A stretch of DNA of 64,000 bases, from NCBI GenBank assembly GCA_963746605.1, contig CAVVCH010000049.1, positions 10,086 to 74,085 on the forward strand, given 5' to 3'. The notes beneath the pieces are model-generated. The model was not told the origin of the DNA, made no database searches, and worked only from the letters and a program-made list of their open reading frames with translations. The first letter of the stretch is position 1; each line of letters opens with the position of its first letter. The DNA is from CAVQSS01 sp963746605. Lineage in GTDB: Bacteria > Desulfobacterota > RBG-13-43-22. The translations under genes and the position numbers were made by a program. Positions 46,614 to 55,825 of the stretch are shown here, piece by piece.

Positions 46614-48650
46614 ATGGCAGCAGAAGAGGCCAAAGAAACTTTGAAGGTTGTGGAAAAGAAAAAAATTAAACCCGAAGAAAAGAGCGTGGATCCGGCTACC
46701 ATTACCATGCTTTATAAAGCCCAACAGGATGGGGTGGAGACCATCTTTGATCGGGCCGATTCCATGAAACCATGTAATATTGGGATTCAGGGAACCTGTT
46801 GTAAAATGTGTGCCCAGGGCCCTTGCCGGCTTCCATTAACCAAAAAGGATCTGGAAGGAAAGGATTCCCGCATGGGACTCTGCGGGGCCACCCCGGAGAC
46901 CATTGCCGCCCGTAACTTTGTCCGGATGATTGCGGCTGGGGCCGCGGCCCACTCCGACCATGGCCGCGGGGTGGCCGAGGTCTTTTTGTCGGCAGCCCGT
47001 AAAGAGTCGGAGGATTATAAAATAAAAGATGAAGTTAAATTGAAAGAAATCGCCGGAGATTTTGGGGTCGCTAAAACGGTGATGGTGGACGGAGAAGAGA
47101 AAGATCGGGATATTTATGACATCGCCGTGGAGGTTGGTGAAAAAATATTAGGAGAATGGGGCAAGCAAGAGGGCGAGGTCTATTATGCCAAACGCGCCCC
47201 CAAGGCCCGCTATGATCTCTGGAAAAAATTGGATGTCATCCCCCGCGGCATCGACCGGGAGATCGTCGAAATCATGCACCGCACCCATATGGGGGTCGAT
47301 CAGGATTATCAAAACCTGATGAAACAAGGGTCGCGGGCCGCCCTGGCCGATGGTTGGGCCGGATCCATGATGGCCACCGATATGCAGGACGTTCTCTTCG
47401 GAACCCCCTATCCGGTTCATGGAGAAATCAACCTGGGTGTTTTGAAAAAAGATCATGTCAATATCATTGTCCATGGTCATGAACCCCTTCTTTCCGAAAT
47501 GATCGTCGTGGCCTCCCAGGACCCGGAAATGCTCCAGTATGCGGCCACCAAAGGGGCCAAGGGGATCGTGCTGGCCGGTATGTGCTGTACGGCCAATGAG
47601 ATCCTGGTCCGCCACGGTATGCCTATTGCCGGTAATTATTTACAGCAGGAACTGGCCATCATTACCGGGGCGGTGGATGCCATGGTGGTCGATGTCCAGT
47701 GTATCATGGAGAACCTGGCCAATGTGGCCCAGTGCTACCATACCAAACTGATTACCACCAATACCCGCTGTAAAATCGCTTCCGGCGAGACCATTCACAT
47801 CCAATTTGACGAACATCATGCCCTGGAAGACGCCAAACGGATCGTCAAGACCGCTGTTGACAACTATACCAACCGAAGCGCCGAGGTGCTCATCCCCAAA
47901 GACAAGGAAAAAATGGTGGTCGGTTTCAGCTATGAAGCCATCAACTACCATTTGGGAGGGACCTTCCGCGGGTCCTATACTCCGCTGAACGATAATATCA
48001 TCAACGGCCGGATCCGCGGGATCGGCGGCGTGGTGGGCTGTAACAATGCCCGAACCATGCATGACAGCGCGCACTTGATTGTCGTCAAGGAACTCTTGAA
48101 AAACGATGTCATCGTCCTGACCACCGGCTGTAACGCCATGGCCTGCGGCAAGGCCGGCCTTCTCACCCCTGAGGCGGCCCGGGTTTTCTGCGGCCCCGGC
48201 CTGGCCGAGGTCTGCGAAACCGTGGGGATCCCGCCCGTCCTGCACATGGGATCCTGCGTGGATAACAGCCGGATCCTCATGGCCGCCACTGAAGTGGTCA
48301 AAGCCGGCGGGTTGGGAAACGACATCAGCGACCTTCCGGCGGCCGGTTGCGCTCCGGAATGGATGAGCGAAAAGGCCATTTCCATCGGGCAATACTTTGT
48401 GGCCTCGGGGGTTTATACCCTGTTTGGGGTCAACCTCCAGGTGGAAGGTTCCCCGGTCTTCAAGGACTATTTATTCAACGGGATGGAAAATGTCTTTGGC
48501 GGCAAATGGGATCTGGTCGAAGATCCCTACGAAATGGCCCATAAGATGATCGCCCATATCGACGCCAAGCGTAAAGCCTTGGGTATTGACAAAGCCCGTG
48601 AGCGGGTGCTCATGGATATGGCCGACCGGCAGAAGCTGGCGGCGGTTTAA
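46614..48650 (+). CDS. acsA: Carbon monoxide dehydrogenase catalytic subunit (AcsA/CooS)
   Basis: A 678-residue Ni-Fe-S enzyme that interconverts CO2 and CO and, with AcsB, supplies CO for acetyl-CoA synthesis. The B/D-cluster cysteines are in CNIGIQGTCCKMCAQGPCR at about 52-70. C-cluster ligand regions are visible (VLAGMCCTANEILVRHG, VVGCNNARTMHDSAH, LTTGCNAMACGKAG, MGSCVDNSRIL). The start is the ATG at 46614 after AAGGAGG; an upstream in-frame start would overlap acsD and adds no family sequence. It is intact and 33 bases from acsB. Confidence 0.95.
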   Translation: MAAEEAKETLKVVEKKKIKPEEKSVDPATITMLYKAQQDGVETIFDRADSMKPCNIGIQGTCCKMCAQGPCRLPLTKKDLEGKDSRMGLCGATPETIAARNFVRMIAAGAAAHSDHGRGVAEVFLSAARKESEDYKIKDEVKLKEIAGDFGVAKTVMVDGEEKDRDIYDIAVEVGEKILGEWGKQEGEVYYAKRAPKARYDLWKKLDVIPRGIDREIVEIMHRTHMGVDQDYQNLMKQGSRAALADGWAGSMMATDMQDVLFGTPYPVHGEINLGVLKKDHVNIIVHGHEPLLSEMIVVASQDPEMLQYAATKGAKGIVLAGMCCTANEILVRHGMPIAGNYLQQELAIITGAVDAMVVDVQCIMENLANVAQCYHTKLITTNTRCKIASGETIHIQFDEHHALEDAKRIVKTAVDNYTNRSAEVLIPKDKEKMVVGFSYEAINYHLGGTFRGSYTPLNDNIINGRIRGIGGVVGCNNARTMHDSAHLIVVKELLKNDVIVLTTGCNAMACGKAGLLTPEAARVFCGPGLAEVCETVGIPPVLHMGSCVDNSRILMAATEVVKAGGLGNDISDLPAAGCAPEWMSEKAISIGQYFVASGVYTLFGVNLQVEGSPVFKDYLFNGMENVFGGKWDLVEDPYEMAHKMIAHIDAKRKALGIDKARERVLMDMADRQKLAAV

Positions 48651-48683
48651 TTCGAGCGACCCTAAGAAAGGAGAACACTATCC

Positions 48684-50897
48684 ATGTCTAAATTAGTTGC
48701 TTTTGCGGCCATTCAGGGCGCTTATAATATCGTTTCCAAAGGCGAGGGAACCCTCAAAAAGGCCATCGAAAAATACGGCCCCGATCAAAAGATCGAGTTT
48801 CCTAATACCGCTTATTACTTACCGATCATTTACTCTATCCTGGGCATCCCGGTAAAAACCTTGGGAGAGGCCCAGAAACCCATGGAAGTGGCCCGGAAGC
48901 TCCTTCCGGCCCACGTCAAGAACATGACCCACTTGCCCTATTTAGGGCCCTTGTTGGATGCCGGCATGGCCACCCTTTTTGCCGAAGAGGTTTCGGAATG
49001 CATCCGCTATCTGGAAGACCCCGACTTCTATCTGGTCAGCGAAGATATTGACGAGGCGGCCGGCAAGATTTGGCTGGGCGCCGCCGAAGATACGGTTTTC
49101 CGTAAAAGGGGCGTGGAGTTCGTGGACGGCTCCGCCCCGGGCTTTGCGGCCATTGTCGGTGCCGCTCCGGATCCCGAAACCGCCAAGTTTATCGCCGAGG
49201 AATACCAGAAGAAGAACCTTTACGTTTTCATGTGCGCCAACCAGAACGGCACCACCTTTTCCGAGCAGCTCCTGCAGGCCGGTGTGCAAATCGGCTGGAA
49301 TACCCGGCTGGTGCCCTTCGGCCCGGACATTTCGGCCGCGGTCTTCGCCCTGGGTTTTGCCAACCGGGCGGCCATGGCCTTCGGCGGGATCAAACCCGGC
49401 GACTATAAGAAAATGTTGCTCTATAACAAGGACCGGATCTTTGCTTTTGTCAATGCCCTGGGGGATGTCGGCGCGGAATGGGCGGCCAATGCCGCCGGTT
49501 GCGTGAACTGGGGCTTCCCCACCATCGCCGATACCGATATACCGGAAATCCTGCCGACCGGGGTCTGCACCTACGAACACGTGGTGGCCAATGTGCCCCA
49601 CCGGGAAATGCCGCAGAGATCCATCGAGATCCGGGGCTTGAAGGTCACGGTGGCCAATGTGGCCATCCCCTTGGCCTACGGCCCGGCCTTCGAGGGGGAA
49701 CGGGTCCGGAAAGAAGATCTCTTTTTAGAGCTGGGCGGCGGCAAGACCCAGGCCACCGAGTTGGTCCGGATGGTCGACATGAACGCCATCGAGGACGGCA
49801 AGGTCGAGGTTATGGGTCCGGATGTGGCCGACATCAAAAAGGGCGATCGACTGCCCCTGGGAATTTTCGTCCAGGTGGCCGGCCGGCAGATGCAGGAGGA
49901 CTTTGAGCCCATCCTGGAACGCCAGATCCACCACCTGATCAACTATGCCCAGGGCATCATGCATATCGGGCAGCGGGATATCGCCTGGGTCCGGATCGGT
50001 GAACCGGCGGTGCAGAAAGGTTTTACCCTGAAGGACATCGGGGTGATCATCCACGCCAAGTTCCACCAGGACTTCGGCTCCATTTTAGACAAGGTCCAGG
50101 TGACCCTGTATACGAAGAAAGAAGACGTGGACAAGTTGACCAAAGAGGCCCGGCAGATCTACCGGACCCGGGACGAACGGGTGGAGAAGATGACCGACGA
50201 GTCGGTGGAGACCTATTATTCCTGCACCCTCTGCCAGTCCTTCGCCCCCAGCCACGTCTGCATGGTCAGCCCGGAACGAACCGGACTGTGCGGGGCCTAC
50301 AACTGGATGGACTGCAAGGCCTCTTTTGAAATCAATCCCACCGGTCCCAACCAGCCGGTACAGAAAGGCGAATGTCTGGACCCCAAGATGGGACAGTGGA
50401 AAGGGGTCAACGAGTTCGTCTATAAGGCCTCCCGACAAAAGGTCGACCATTATAATTTCTACAGCCTGGTAGTGGATCCCATGACCACCTGCGGTTGCTG
50501 CGAGTGCATCGCCGCCGTGCTGCCTTCTTGCAACGGCATCATGACCGTTAACCGGGACTACACCGGTATGACCCCCTCCGGGATGAAGTTCACCACCCTG
50601 GCCGGCGTGATGGGCGGCGGGGCCTCCTCCCCCGGTTTCGTGGGCCACAGCAAGTTCAACATCACTCAGGGGAAATTCGTTGCCGGCGACGGCGGCTTAC
50701 TGCGCATGGTTTGGATGCCCAAGCAGCTCAAGGAGGAAATCCGCGAGCGGCTGGAGAAACGGGGCGCGGCAATGGGCTACCCCAATCTCGTCGATATGAT
50801 CGCCGATGAGACCGTGGGCCTGACCGAGGACGAGATCCTGCCCTGGCTTCAGGAAAAAGGACATCCGGCCGTTTCCATGGAATCGATTGTAGGTTAA
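48684..50897 (+). CDS. acsB: Acetyl-CoA synthase AcsB
   Basis: A 737-residue enzyme that assembles acetyl-CoA from CO, a methyl group on AcsCD and CoA. The A-cluster ligands are present: Cys-x2-Cys-x8-Cys-x9-Cys (CTLC..VC..LC), and later the CGC motif in TCGCCECIAAV, which holds the proximal and distal nickel. The length matches bacterial AcsB (about 730) with the N-terminal CODH-docking domain (GEGTLKKAIEKYGPDQKIEFPNTAYY, broken here for brevity) and not the shorter archaeal CdhC. The ATG follows AAAGGAG. A strong terminator follows. Confidence 0.95.
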   Translation: MSKLVAFAAIQGAYNIVSKGEGTLKKAIEKYGPDQKIEFPNTAYYLPIIYSILGIPVKTLGEAQKPMEVARKLLPAHVKNMTHLPYLGPLLDAGMATLFAEEVSECIRYLEDPDFYLVSEDIDEAAGKIWLGAAEDTVFRKRGVEFVDGSAPGFAAIVGAAPDPETAKFIAEEYQKKNLYVFMCANQNGTTFSEQLLQAGVQIGWNTRLVPFGPDISAAVFALGFANRAAMAFGGIKPGDYKKMLLYNKDRIFAFVNALGDVGAEWAANAAGCVNWGFPTIADTDIPEILPTGVCTYEHVVANVPHREMPQRSIEIRGLKVTVANVAIPLAYGPAFEGERVRKEDLFLELGGGKTQATELVRMVDMNAIEDGKVEVMGPDVADIKKGDRLPLGIFVQVAGRQMQEDFEPILERQIHHLINYAQGIMHIGQRDIAWVRIGEPAVQKGFTLKDIGVIIHAKFHQDFGSILDKVQVTLYTKKEDVDKLTKEARQIYRTRDERVEKMTDESVETYYSCTLCQSFAPSHVCMVSPERTGLCGAYNWMDCKASFEINPTGPNQPVQKGECLDPKMGQWKGVNEFVYKASRQKVDHYNFYSLVVDPMTTCGCCECIAAVLPSCNGIMTVNRDYTGMTPSGMKFTTLAGVMGGGASSPGFVGHSKFNITQGKFVAGDGGLLRMVWMPKQLKEEIRERLEKRGAAMGYPNLVDMIADETVGLTEDEILPWLQEKGHPAVSMESIVG

Positions 50898-50905
50898 TAA
50901 CCCAC

Positions 50906-50939
50906 CCAGGGCCTCTTCTCCGGAGGCCCTGGTTTTTTT
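50906..50939 (+). terminator. Rho-independent terminator between acsB and acsC
   Basis: A perfect 10-bp GC-rich stem CCAGGGCCTC / GAGGCCCTGG (50906-50915 and 50923-50932), a 7-base loop and seven T. It lies inside the acs cluster, 95 bases before acsC. Confidence 0.9.
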
Positions 50940-51034
50940 GAGATGAATATACCGGTCGGCCTCCCCTCACTGCCAACCTTTCCACCCGCCGCTGGGTCGA
51001 AGGCGGACCGTGAACAGTTGAATATGAAAAGGAG

Positions 51035-52384
51035 ATGAGCATGGGTTTAACAGGAATTCAAATTTTCAAGCTGCTTCCCAAAACGAATTGTGGTGAGTGT
51101 GGTGTGCCGACGTGCCTGGCCTTTGCTATGAACCTGGCTGCCGGTAAGGCCGAACTGGCCTTATGTCCCTATGTTTCCGAAGAGGCCAAGTCTCAGTTGG
51201 CCGAAGCCTCGGCCCCGCCGATTCGTCCCCTGACCATCGGAGCCGGTGATCACGCCGTGAAAACCGGAGGGGAAACCGTTCTTTTCCGTCATGAAAAAAC
51301 TTTTTTCAATCCCACCGGACTGGGCGCCCTGCTGACCAGCGATATGAAAGCCGACACCGTTTCGGCCAAACTGCGCAAATGGGACACCTTTCAGTACGAA
51401 CGGGTGGGGTTGAACCTGCGGCCAGAACTGGTGGCGGTCAAAGACTTAAACGGCGACGCCGCCGCCTTCGCCGCCGTGGTCAAACAGGTTTTCGAAACCA
51501 GTAATTTCAGTCTGATCCTGATGAGCGATAAGCCCGAGGTCCTGAAGGCCGGTTTGGCGGCCTGCCCCGGGGCCAACCCGCTGCTCTATGCGGCCACCAA
51601 AGACAACGTGGATGCCATGGGCGAACTGGCCAAAGAAGCCAAATGTCCCCTGGCGGTCAAGGGGGACGGCCTGGATGAGCTGATCGCTTTGTCCAACAAA
51701 CTGACCAAGGCCGGATTGAAAGACCTGGTACTGGACTCCGGGGCCCGGGCGATCAAAAAGGTCCTGGAAGACCAGGTGGCCATCCGGCGGACCGCTTTAG
51801 CCCAGAAGGAAAAGGCGCTGGGTTTTCCGACCATCTGCTTTCCCTGTGACATGGCCCCGGATCTGGAAACCGAGACCCTGTTCGGGGCCCTCATGGTGGC
51901 CAAGTATGCCGGGGTTGTGGTCTTGTCCGATTTCGAAGGACAGTCCGTCTTTCCGCTCCTGCTGGAACGGCTGAACATCTTTACCGACCCGCAGCGGCCC
52001 ATGACGGTTACCCAGGGCATCTACGAGATCAACGGTCCGGATGAAAATTCTCCGGTTTTGGTGACCTCCAACTTCTCCCTGACCTACTTTATCGTCTCGG
52101 GGGAAATCGAAGGCAGCCGTGTGCCCTCCTGGCTCTGCATCATGGACACCGAGGGCTTGTCGGTCATGACCGCCTGGGCGGCCGGGAAATTCGTGGGGGA
52201 CGCCGTGGGGATCTTTATCAAGAAATCCGGGATCGCCGACAAGGTCAAACACCGCAACCTGATCATTCCGGGTTATTCGGCCTCTATTGCCGGCGACCTG
52301 GAAGAAGAATTGCCGGGTTGGACGATTAAGGTCGGACCGCGGGAAGCCGCCCATATTCCCAAGTTCCTGCGGGAGCTGAAATAG
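51035..52384 (+). CDS. acsC: Corrinoid iron-sulfur protein large subunit AcsC
   Basis: A 449-residue subunit that binds the 4Fe-4S cluster and cobamide of the methyl carrier. The N-terminal cluster motif is KTNCGECGVPTCLAFAM with the fourth Cys in LALCPY; the barrel follows, and the C-terminal B12-binding region includes MDTEGLSVMTAWAAGKFVGD. It pairs with AcsD and is kept active by AcsV. The ATG at 51041 (MGLTG) is two codons inside; the family begins MGLTGIQIFKLLPKTNC, so this start is slightly favoured over 51035. It is followed by acsE after 74 bases. Confidence 0.94.
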   Translation: MSMGLTGIQIFKLLPKTNCGECGVPTCLAFAMNLAAGKAELALCPYVSEEAKSQLAEASAPPIRPLTIGAGDHAVKTGGETVLFRHEKTFFNPTGLGALLTSDMKADTVSAKLRKWDTFQYERVGLNLRPELVAVKDLNGDAAAFAAVVKQVFETSNFSLILMSDKPEVLKAGLAACPGANPLLYAATKDNVDAMGELAKEAKCPLAVKGDGLDELIALSNKLTKAGLKDLVLDSGARAIKKVLEDQVAIRRTALAQKEKALGFPTICFPCDMAPDLETETLFGALMVAKYAGVVVLSDFEGQSVFPLLLERLNIFTDPQRPMTVTQGIYEINGPDENSPVLVTSNFSLTYFIVSGEIEGSRVPSWLCIMDTEGLSVMTAWAAGKFVGDAVGIFIKKSGIADKVKHRNLIIPGYSASIAGDLEEELPGWTIKVGPREAAHIPKFLRELK

Positions 52385-52458
52385 GTTGTGAGGTAAACGG
52401 GTACCTAGGCTAACGTCAGTTACTTGTCATCGGTCACTATGCTTAAAAGGAGAGAACC

Positions 52459-53338
52459 ATGTATTCTATCGGTGAAAATCTAAACGTGATTAATAAAGGC
52501 ATCGGCCGGGCCTTTAAAGAAATGGATCCCGTTCCCATTCGGGAGATGGCGGAAAAACTGGCTGCGGCCAAGGTCGATTTTATCGATATCAACCTGGGCC
52601 CTGCCCGCAAAGGCGGCGAGGAATTGATGTCCTGGGTGGTCAAGACCGTTCAGGAGGTGACCGATATCCCGCTGGCCCTGGACACTTCCAATATCGCCGC
52701 CATCGAAGCCGGGCTGAAGGTCCATAAAGGTCAGGCCATCATCAATTCCATCATGGCCCGCCCGGAGCGCTACACGGTCATGCTGCCCATCTGTAAACAG
52801 TATGAGGCCATGATGATCGCCCTGCTCTGGGGTCCGGATGGGTTGCCGCGGGACGAGAACGAGCGGGGCTCTCTGGCCGCTGAACTCCTCTATGCGGCCA
52901 ACGAGGCGGGGATCCCCAACGAAAATATTTTTGTCGACCCGATCATTACGCCGGTCAACATTCAGCAGCAGCAGCTCATGAGTACCCTGACCTTCATGAG
53001 TATGGTCCAGGATATCGCTCCGGGGGCCAAGTCCACCTGCGGCCTGTCCAACGTTTCCAACGGGCCTCCGGATCACCTGCGGCCCATTCTCAACCAGACC
53101 TACATGATCATGCTGGAGCGCCACGGCATGTATTCCTGCATTATAGACGCCTTTGATGACAAGATCATGGACATCGCCCGCGGCAACCGTCCGGACATCG
53201 TGGAGACTCGTCCATAAGGTCATGGACGGAGAAGCCGTTGATATAGGCGGTCTGTCCAAAGAAATGCAGGACTACGCCAAAACGGCCAAGGTCATCCTGG
53301 GCCACACCCTGTATTCCGATTCCTGGCTGGAAATTTAG
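52459..53338 (+). CDS. acsE: Methyltetrahydrofolate:corrinoid iron-sulfur protein methyltransferase AcsE (frameshifted)
   Basis: A DHPS-fold methyltransferase that moves the methyl group from methyl-tetrahydrofolate to AcsCD. Readable motifs: IGENLNVINKGIGRAFKEMD, DFIDINLGPA, LALDTSNIAAIEAGL, INSIMARPERY and TCGLSNVSNGPPDHLRP. The frame breaks near 53205: RGNRPDIV continues in another frame as LVHKVMDGEAVDIGGLSKEM and ends SDSWLEI at 53338. The joined length is about 292, longer than the Moorella enzyme (262), mostly at the C-terminus. The ATG follows AAAGGAGAG. It is paralogous to the middle module of the fusion at 21535. Confidence 0.9.
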
Positions 53339-53361
53339 TAACCATCCACCCACTCAAAAAA

Positions 53362-53404
53362 GAAACAAAGGCCGCTTTTTTATTGGAAAAGCGGCTTTTG
53401 TTTC
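53362..53404. terminator. Bidirectional-looking terminator after acsE
   Basis: Nested stems GAAACAAAG/TTTTGTTTC and GCCGCTTTT/AAAAGCGGC enclose a short loop; both strands end in T-rich sequence. It closes the acs cluster 24 bases after acsE. Confidence 0.82.
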
Positions 53405-53533
53405 TTCCTCCCCTGCCTCTTGAAAAAGCCTTAACTATCGAATCTTCCAAAACTTCCCTTTATCCGGAAAAGATAGTATTATTAGGATACCGAGTCCTTA
53501 ACCGGGATTTATTAGAAATAAGGAGGACTGCAC

Positions 53534-54602
53534 ATGTCCCAGGTGATGATTTATCCCGCCACCTACGAGAACGCCCGAATGGCCGTGGACCGCGCTTTTG
53601 AGCTTTTTCCCGTAAAAGTGGCCGGGAAGAAGGTTCTGGTCAAGCCCAACGTGCTCCGGGCCTCCGAGGCCGGCGAGGGGATTGTGACCCATCCCGCCGT
53701 GCTTCGAGCCGTGGTGGAAAAATTGGAAACCCTGGCCCCGGCCTCCATCGTGGTGGGGGACAATCCCGGTCTTTTCAGCTACGGGGCCAACGAGGAAAGT
53801 TTCAAAAAAACCGGCCTGCTGGAGGCCGCGAAAGGCTATTACCGCAATATCGGCGAGGACGCCTGTTCCGTGGTCTTCAATCCCGATTTTCTCCCTGCCG
53901 TGAGCGTTTCCCGGATGGTCCTGGAGGCCGACGTCATCATCAGCCTGCCGAAATTCAAGACCCACGGGCTGACCGTCATCACCGGGGCCATCAAGAACAG
54001 TTACGGCATTTTGCCCGGCGCCCAGAAGGCCAAGCTGCACCAGGCGGCGGGAAGCCCCGAACAGGTTCCATGAGGCGGTGGTCGAGGTGTTCCGGTTGCG
54101 GGTGCCGGACCTGTTTATCCTGGATGCCGTAGTGGGCATGGAGGGTAACGGGCCGGCTTCCCCGGATCTCAGGGAGATCGGCTTGATTTTGGCTTCCGAT
54201 AACGCCGTGGCTCTGGACTCGGTGATGGCCTTCATGGTCGGCTGTGACCCGGGCCGCTTGCGGTTCCTGCAGAAGGCCCGGGAAATGGGCCTGGGGGACT
54301 ACGACCTGGAAGGGATCCAGATCCTGGGAAAGCTGGAACGGTTGCCCGATTTCCGGCTTCCCCCTTTGGGGGGCGAAGCGATCAGCGGCAACGAAACCAT
54401 CCAGGCCTTCATCCACGGGAAAACCCTCTTGCGTCCCCAGGCCGACCCCGACCTGTGCACCGGCTGCGGCACCTGCATTGACCAGTGCCCGGTATCCGCG
54501 CTGACCATGGAGGATGACCTTCCCCGGGTGAAGGAGGATACCTGTATTACCTGCTTTTGCTGCCAGGAAATCTGCCCGGAAAAAGCCATGGTTCTCCGGT
54601 AA
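53534..54602 (+). CDS. DUF362 protein with two 4Fe-4S ferredoxin clusters (frameshifted)
   Basis: About 355 residues when joined. The N-terminal DUF362 domain shows KVLVKPNVLRASEAGEG, VVGDNPGLFSYG, and IISLPKFKTHGLTVITGAIKN; the C-terminus is a bacterial 2[4Fe-4S] ferredoxin (CTGCGTCIDQCPVSAL and CITCFCCQEICPEKAM). The two parts are in different frames, joined by a shift near 54056 to PNRFHEAVVEVFRL. No signal peptide, so cytosolic. It follows the acs cluster on the same strand, after the terminator, and might pass electrons to CODH or AcsV; that is inference. A GGAGG site precedes the ATG. Confidence 0.85.
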
Positions 54603-54675
54603 AATATTGTTTGACAAAACAGCTAATTGGTTATACGAATTCAAATATAGTTAAACAATAACAGGATACAATCCT

Positions 54676-54903
54676 ATGGCGAAAGTAAAAATACTCTCTA
54701 AGGGACAGATGGTCATTCCTGCAGAATTAAGGAAGAAATACCAGATAAAGCCCGGTACCGAGATGCAGCTTATGGATTACCAGGGCATATTATTCCTTAT
54801 CCCCCCGGTGGAAGAACCGCTGTCCGCCGCCTGCGGCAGCTTGCCTTCCAAGCCCTCTCTGGCCCGGCAGCTCCTCAAAGAACGTCGAAAGGATTTTCAT
54901 TAG
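54676..54903 (+). CDS. AbrB/MazE-type antitoxin
   Basis: A 75-residue swapped-hairpin AbrB-type DNA-binding protein (VKILSKGQMVIPAELRKKYQ, KPGTEMQLMDYQGILFLI) with a C-terminal helix (SLARQLLKERRKDF) likely to bind the toxin. Its stop overlaps the PIN gene as TAGTG, the usual antitoxin-first order. The leader at 54607-54660 has a weak TTGACA (54612) and distant inverted ends ATTGTTT/AAACAAT that could be an autoregulatory site. Confidence 0.83.
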   Translation: MAKVKILSKGQMVIPAELRKKYQIKPGTEMQLMDYQGILFLIPPVEEPLSAACGSLPSKPSLARQLLKERRKDFH

Positions 54904-55310
54904 TGTCTCCGGGGCCTTATCTTTTCGACAGTTATGCCTTGCTGGTCTTCTTTCAAAAGGAAAAAGGCTATGATAAAGTCTTTCAACTACTTGAGAAGAC
55001 ACCCCCCTCCGAAACAACCAAATTCCTGAACGCCATCAATTTAGGGGAGATTATTTATATTGTAAAACGGGAATTCGGCGATCGGAAAAAAATGGAGATC
55101 TTGGCCCATATCGCACGGATGGGGTTAACGATTTTGCCCGTCCCCAATACCCTGATTTTCCAGGCCGCCGAGTACAAGGCCCAGTACCCGCTATCCTATG
55201 CCGACTGCTTTGCGCTGGCCTCAGCCCTGGAACAAAAGGCCGTTATCGTCACCGGGGACCCGGAATTTAAAAAGGTGGAGCATTTGGTGGATATTTTTTG
55301 GGTTGATTAA
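54903..55310 (+). CDS. PIN-domain toxin (VapC-like)
   Basis: A 135-residue PIN nuclease. Acidic catalytic positions are readable: D9 in YLFDSYALL, Glu in INLGEIIYIV, and the Asp residues in LSYADCFALAS and VIVTGDPEFKKV. VapC-type toxins cut tRNA or rRNA; the target here is unknown. GTG at 54903 overlaps the antitoxin stop, so the pair is coupled. The neighbouring SEC-C gene begins 10 bases on. Confidence 0.87.
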   Translation: MSPGPYLFDSYALLVFFQKEKGYDKVFQLLEKTPPSETTKFLNAINLGEIIYIVKREFGDRKKMEILAHIARMGLTILPVPNTLIFQAAEYKAQYPLSYADCFALASALEQKAVIVTGDPEFKKVEHLVDIFWVD

Positions 55311-55320
55311 TGCGTAGACT

Positions 55321-55635
55321 ATGGCCAAATTAGGAACGCATAAACGGCCAATCATCGCGCGGGTGCAAACCATGGAACGGGCCGAGGAAATTGCCTACCT
55401 CTGTGAACAAAACGGATGGATTTTCACCGTCGGCCTCGAACCGGACCAACCGGAGGACATTTCGGATCTGCTCAAACGGCTCAAGGGTAAACGCCCGGCG
55501 GCCCCTCCCGGCGCTCCGCCCCGCTATAGTCGCAATGATTACTGCCCCTGCGGCAGCGGGAAGAAATATAAGAACTGCTGCTGGGACAAGGACCACCCGG
55601 AAGGGGTCCCCGCGAAACCTGAACATGTTGAGTAA
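55321..55635 (+). CDS. SEC-C motif protein (PBPRA1643-like)
   Basis: A 104-residue protein with a C-terminal SEC-C zinc motif, YCPCGSGKKYKNCC, and the N-terminal part MAKLGTHKRPIIARVQTMER typical of the PBPRA1643 SWIM/SEC-C family. The cellular role is not known; SEC-C binds zinc and can mediate protein contacts. The ribosome site is poor, so it may be coupled to the PIN toxin gene 10 bases upstream. Confidence 0.82.
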   Translation: MAKLGTHKRPIIARVQTMERAEEIAYLCEQNGWIFTVGLEPDQPEDISDLLKRLKGKRPAAPPGAPPRYSRNDYCPCGSGKKYKNCCWDKDHPEGVPAKPEHVE

Positions 55636-55825
55636 GGACAGGCTAAAAACAAGCCAGAATATCTAATGCTACATTTTTGTCGAATGGTAGGGGCTTAAAT
55701 GACCAGTCTGAGGGAAGCGGACACCAGAGCTAAGCTGATTGATCCAGCCAATCACAAATGCGGATAGACCGAGGAACTCATCCGTCCGATCTCTTGAAAG
55801 AAACCAAGATCAGGATGTTCGCGGC

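Noticed and set aside
47640..48392. A 250-codon minus-strand frame in acsA
   Set aside because: Antisense to conserved CODH cluster motifs.
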